Shown: piece by piece, positions 62,484 to 64,000 of the stretch
Numbering within the stretch: the first letter of the stretch is position 1
Layout of the letters: the number at the start of each line of letters is the position of its first letter
Source: Ketogulonicigenium robustum
Lineage (GTDB): Bacteria; Pseudomonadota; Alphaproteobacteria; Rhodobacterales; Rhodobacteraceae
DNA length: 64,000 nt
NCBI RefSeq assembly: GCF_002117445.1
Contig: NZ_CP019937.1
Location: 559,501 to 623,500 of the forward strand
Reading direction: 5' to 3'
Position numbers and translations under genes: made by a program
Notes under the pieces: generated by a model
Database searches by the model: none
The model's input: the letters and a program-made list of their open reading frames with translations, nothing else
What the model was told of the DNA's origin: nothing

Positions 62484-63968
62484 CTCGGCCTTGATGCGCT
62501 GGCGGTAGCGCTGCTCGTTTCTAGGCGGCTTGTTCTTGTCGAACAGCGCCAGAACCTTGGCGCCTTGGTTCTGGAACACCATCTTGTCGAACGCGGGATA
62601 GGTTTTCAGCACGTCGCGGATGGCATCGTCTTTCACGATCCCCTCGAACGCTGCAATAGTCGCCGCATCTTCACGTGCATAAAGCAGGGGCAGGGTGCGA
62701 TAGTGGCAGGTGAGCGCGCCGTCGAACCCGTCCATCGCGGGGCCGGGGCGCCCGCCGCCCAGCTTGGCGATGACCAGCGGCAGCGCGACCTGATCCAACC
62801 ACGGGTGCAGCGGCTGGATGACAAGCTCCTCGGGGGCATTGTCGCGGATGCCGCAGGCATATTCGCGGAAATAGGCCTCGAACGCGGCGGGGTCGCTGCC
62901 GGTAAACCAGCCCGCGTTGAAATAGAGGTAGCGTTCCCAATATTCGTCAGGCTCGCTCAGGTCCAAGGTCGGATCGAAGGGGATGTCGAACTTGTCGTAA
63001 AGCGATTTCCAGATGGCAGTGTAGCCCGGCCAGTACACTTCCTCGACCGGCCATGTCCCCTCGCGCCGCATCGAGGCGGTGGGGCGCGAGAAATCGATTT
63101 GCGCGGTTGATATGTCGCCCAAAATCAGCGTGTCGGTATCGAAAAAGATGAAATTTTCGCCGGCGGGCAGGGCGGACAGCGCCTCAATCTTGTTGCCATA
63201 GGGGTAGCTTTGGCCGAAATCCCGGTTGGTGAACGGTACGATGCGCGCGCCATATGTGTCTGCCAAAATGGCGCGGATCTGCGGGCTGATGCGTGGATCG
63301 CTGTCCCAATGTGACGAAGGCTGCGGCTCGGCTACGATGAAGGCACCGGTGAAATTCGGCGCGTTGCGGCGCAGCGAGGCCGCGAAGACCAGCGCCTCGA
63401 ATTGAAGACGACCGGCCTGCGCGACGATCATAATGTTGAACGGCGCGGGTTTGGCCGCAGCGCGCGGCTTGCTCGCCGGCTTGGCGGCTACCTTTGTCGG
63501 CGCGTTGGGCGTGGTGGCCTTGGCTGTCGCACTTTTGCCCGCCGTCGTTTTGGGAGTAGTGGTTTTAGTGGTCGCGGGCTTTTTGGTGGCAGGCTTTTTC
63601 GGCACAATCGCCGCCTCGGGCGCAACGGGTGCTTTGCGCAGGGTGCGCTTTGCTGGTTCGGTCGTTGTCTGTTCGGCCTTCGCGGCTGCTAAGACGGGCT
63701 GATCCGCGGCGGCTTGGTTAATGACGGGCTGGTCGGGGGTAGGTTGGTTGAGGGTGGTCTCTGCTGCGGCTGCTGCTTCTGGTGCTTCGGTTTTAGGTTT
63801 CTTCAAGGCACGCTCCGCTTGTCGCTGGGCTTTACGATCGGCGCGCTGCTGCTGGTTTACAGCTTTGCGCTGGGCGATTGCCGCCTGTTTCTGGGCTTTG
63901 GTCGCCGGATCACCCACCGGATCGCCTGCTGGGCTGGCCTTTTCATCGGTCTTGTTCGAACGTGTCAT
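62466..63968 (-). CDS. Putative glycosyltransferase with histone-like N-terminus
   Basis: 500 residues. Residues 1-175 are low complexity: Lys/Arg/Gln/Ala-rich (KAQKQAAIAQRKAVNQQQRA), then Lys/Pro/Thr/Ala repeats such as KKPATKKPATTKTTTPKTTA, resembling histone H1/AlgP tails. From about 176 a folded domain begins (FNIMIVAQAGRLQFEALVFA) with a DxD-like FFDTDTLILGD, and FNAGWFTGSDPAAFEAYF, fitting a GT-A glycosyltransferase (GT8-like) or a nucleotide-sugar-binding relative. No signal peptide. ATG 63968 has AGGA upstream. Neither sugar donor nor acceptor can be inferred. Confidence 0.75.
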   Translation of the reverse strand: MTRSNKTDEKASPAGDPVGDPATKAQKQAAIAQRKAVNQQQRADRKAQRQAERALKKPKTEAPEAAAAAETTLNQPTPDQPVINQAAADQPVLAAAKAEQTTTEPAKRTLRKAPVAPEAAIVPKKPATKKPATTKTTTPKTTAGKSATAKATTPNAPTKVAAKPASKPRAAAKPAPFNIMIVAQAGRLQFEALVFAASLRRNAPNFTGAFIVAEPQPSSHWDSDPRISPQIRAILADTYGARIVPFTNRDFGQSYPYGNKIEALSALPAGENFIFFDTDTLILGDISTAQIDFSRPTASMRREGTWPVEEVYWPGYTAIWKSLYDKFDIPFDPTLDLSEPDEYWERYLYFNAGWFTGSDPAAFEAYFREYACGIRDNAPEELVIQPLHPWLDQVALPLVIAKLGGGRPGPAMDGFDGALTCHYRTLPLLYAREDAATIAAFEGIVKDDAIRDVLKTYPAFDKMVFQNQGAKVLALFDKNKPPRNEQRYRQRIKAEGLWIR

Positions 63969-64000
63969 TGCCTGATCCTGTTGCGACTGCCGCACCCAAA

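Overview
The window is a dense, high-GC bacterial chromosome segment. Gene content, gene order and protein style point to Alphaproteobacteria, order Rhodobacterales (Rhodobacteraceae/Paracoccaceae). The supporting evidence is the coxB-ctaB-orf-ctaG-ctaE-surf1 cluster, the thrC-M16 peptidase-GNAT-FAD oxidase string, an SUV3-like helicase followed by S4, FdxA and CarD genes, an RpoH with the sigma-32 box, and DUF6476. I cannot assign the genus from sequence alone. There is no phage, insertion sequence or CRISPR array; nearly everything is core genome.

Layout. 1-7.3 kb holds nucleotide and cofactor metabolism (pyrG end, secG, purA, thiN, purD, xseA) and tldD. 7.5-12 kb is the cytochrome c oxidase structural and assembly cluster, running on into threonine synthase, an M16 peptidase, an acetyltransferase and an FAD-linked oxidase (12-16.6 kb). 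16.6-25.5 kb carries purine/MTA salvage (apt, mtnP), a cold-shock protein, a YffB-type thioredoxin-fold protein, thrS, a hydrolase coupled to priA, msrA and prmA. 25.5-31.2 kb is the rod-shape operon read leftward as mreB-mreC-mreD-mrdA-rodA. 31.4-33.5 kb is a coupled DUF4105 membrane protein and a serine-hydrolase lipoprotein.

33.66-40.09 kb is bracketed by tRNA-Cys and tRNA-Thr and is the most accessory part: a decaying ECF sigma factor/DUF4394 locus and an intact ugp glycerol-3-phosphate uptake operon (ugpB-A-E-Q-C). 40.2-46.7 kb holds an unrecognised protein, DUF6476, an RluA-family pseudouridine synthase, rpoH, coaA, pepF and an SCP2 protein. 46.7-54.0 kb holds a TPR protein, the SUV3-like helicase, S4, fdxA, carD, rpiA and glutathione reductase. 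54.1-58.4 kb is a membrane and envelope quality-control block (hflK, hflC, degP) followed by a 2Fe-2S ferredoxin. 58.4-64 kb has the least understood large proteins: a 1063-residue single-pass protein that looks like a GspL/PilM-type front end joined to a GspC/PilP-type tail, a SIMPL-domain protein, and a putative glycosyltransferase with a Lys/Ala/Pro/Thr-rich histone-like N-terminus.

The best leads are the GspL/GspC-like fusion protein, the tailed glycosyltransferase, and the ECF/DUF4394 remnant, where a frameshift, a truncation and a surviving ECF-type promoter can be read directly. Gene packing is extreme: several convergent pairs share their stop codons, one divergent pair shares its start codons, and terminators are embedded in the ends of opposing genes.
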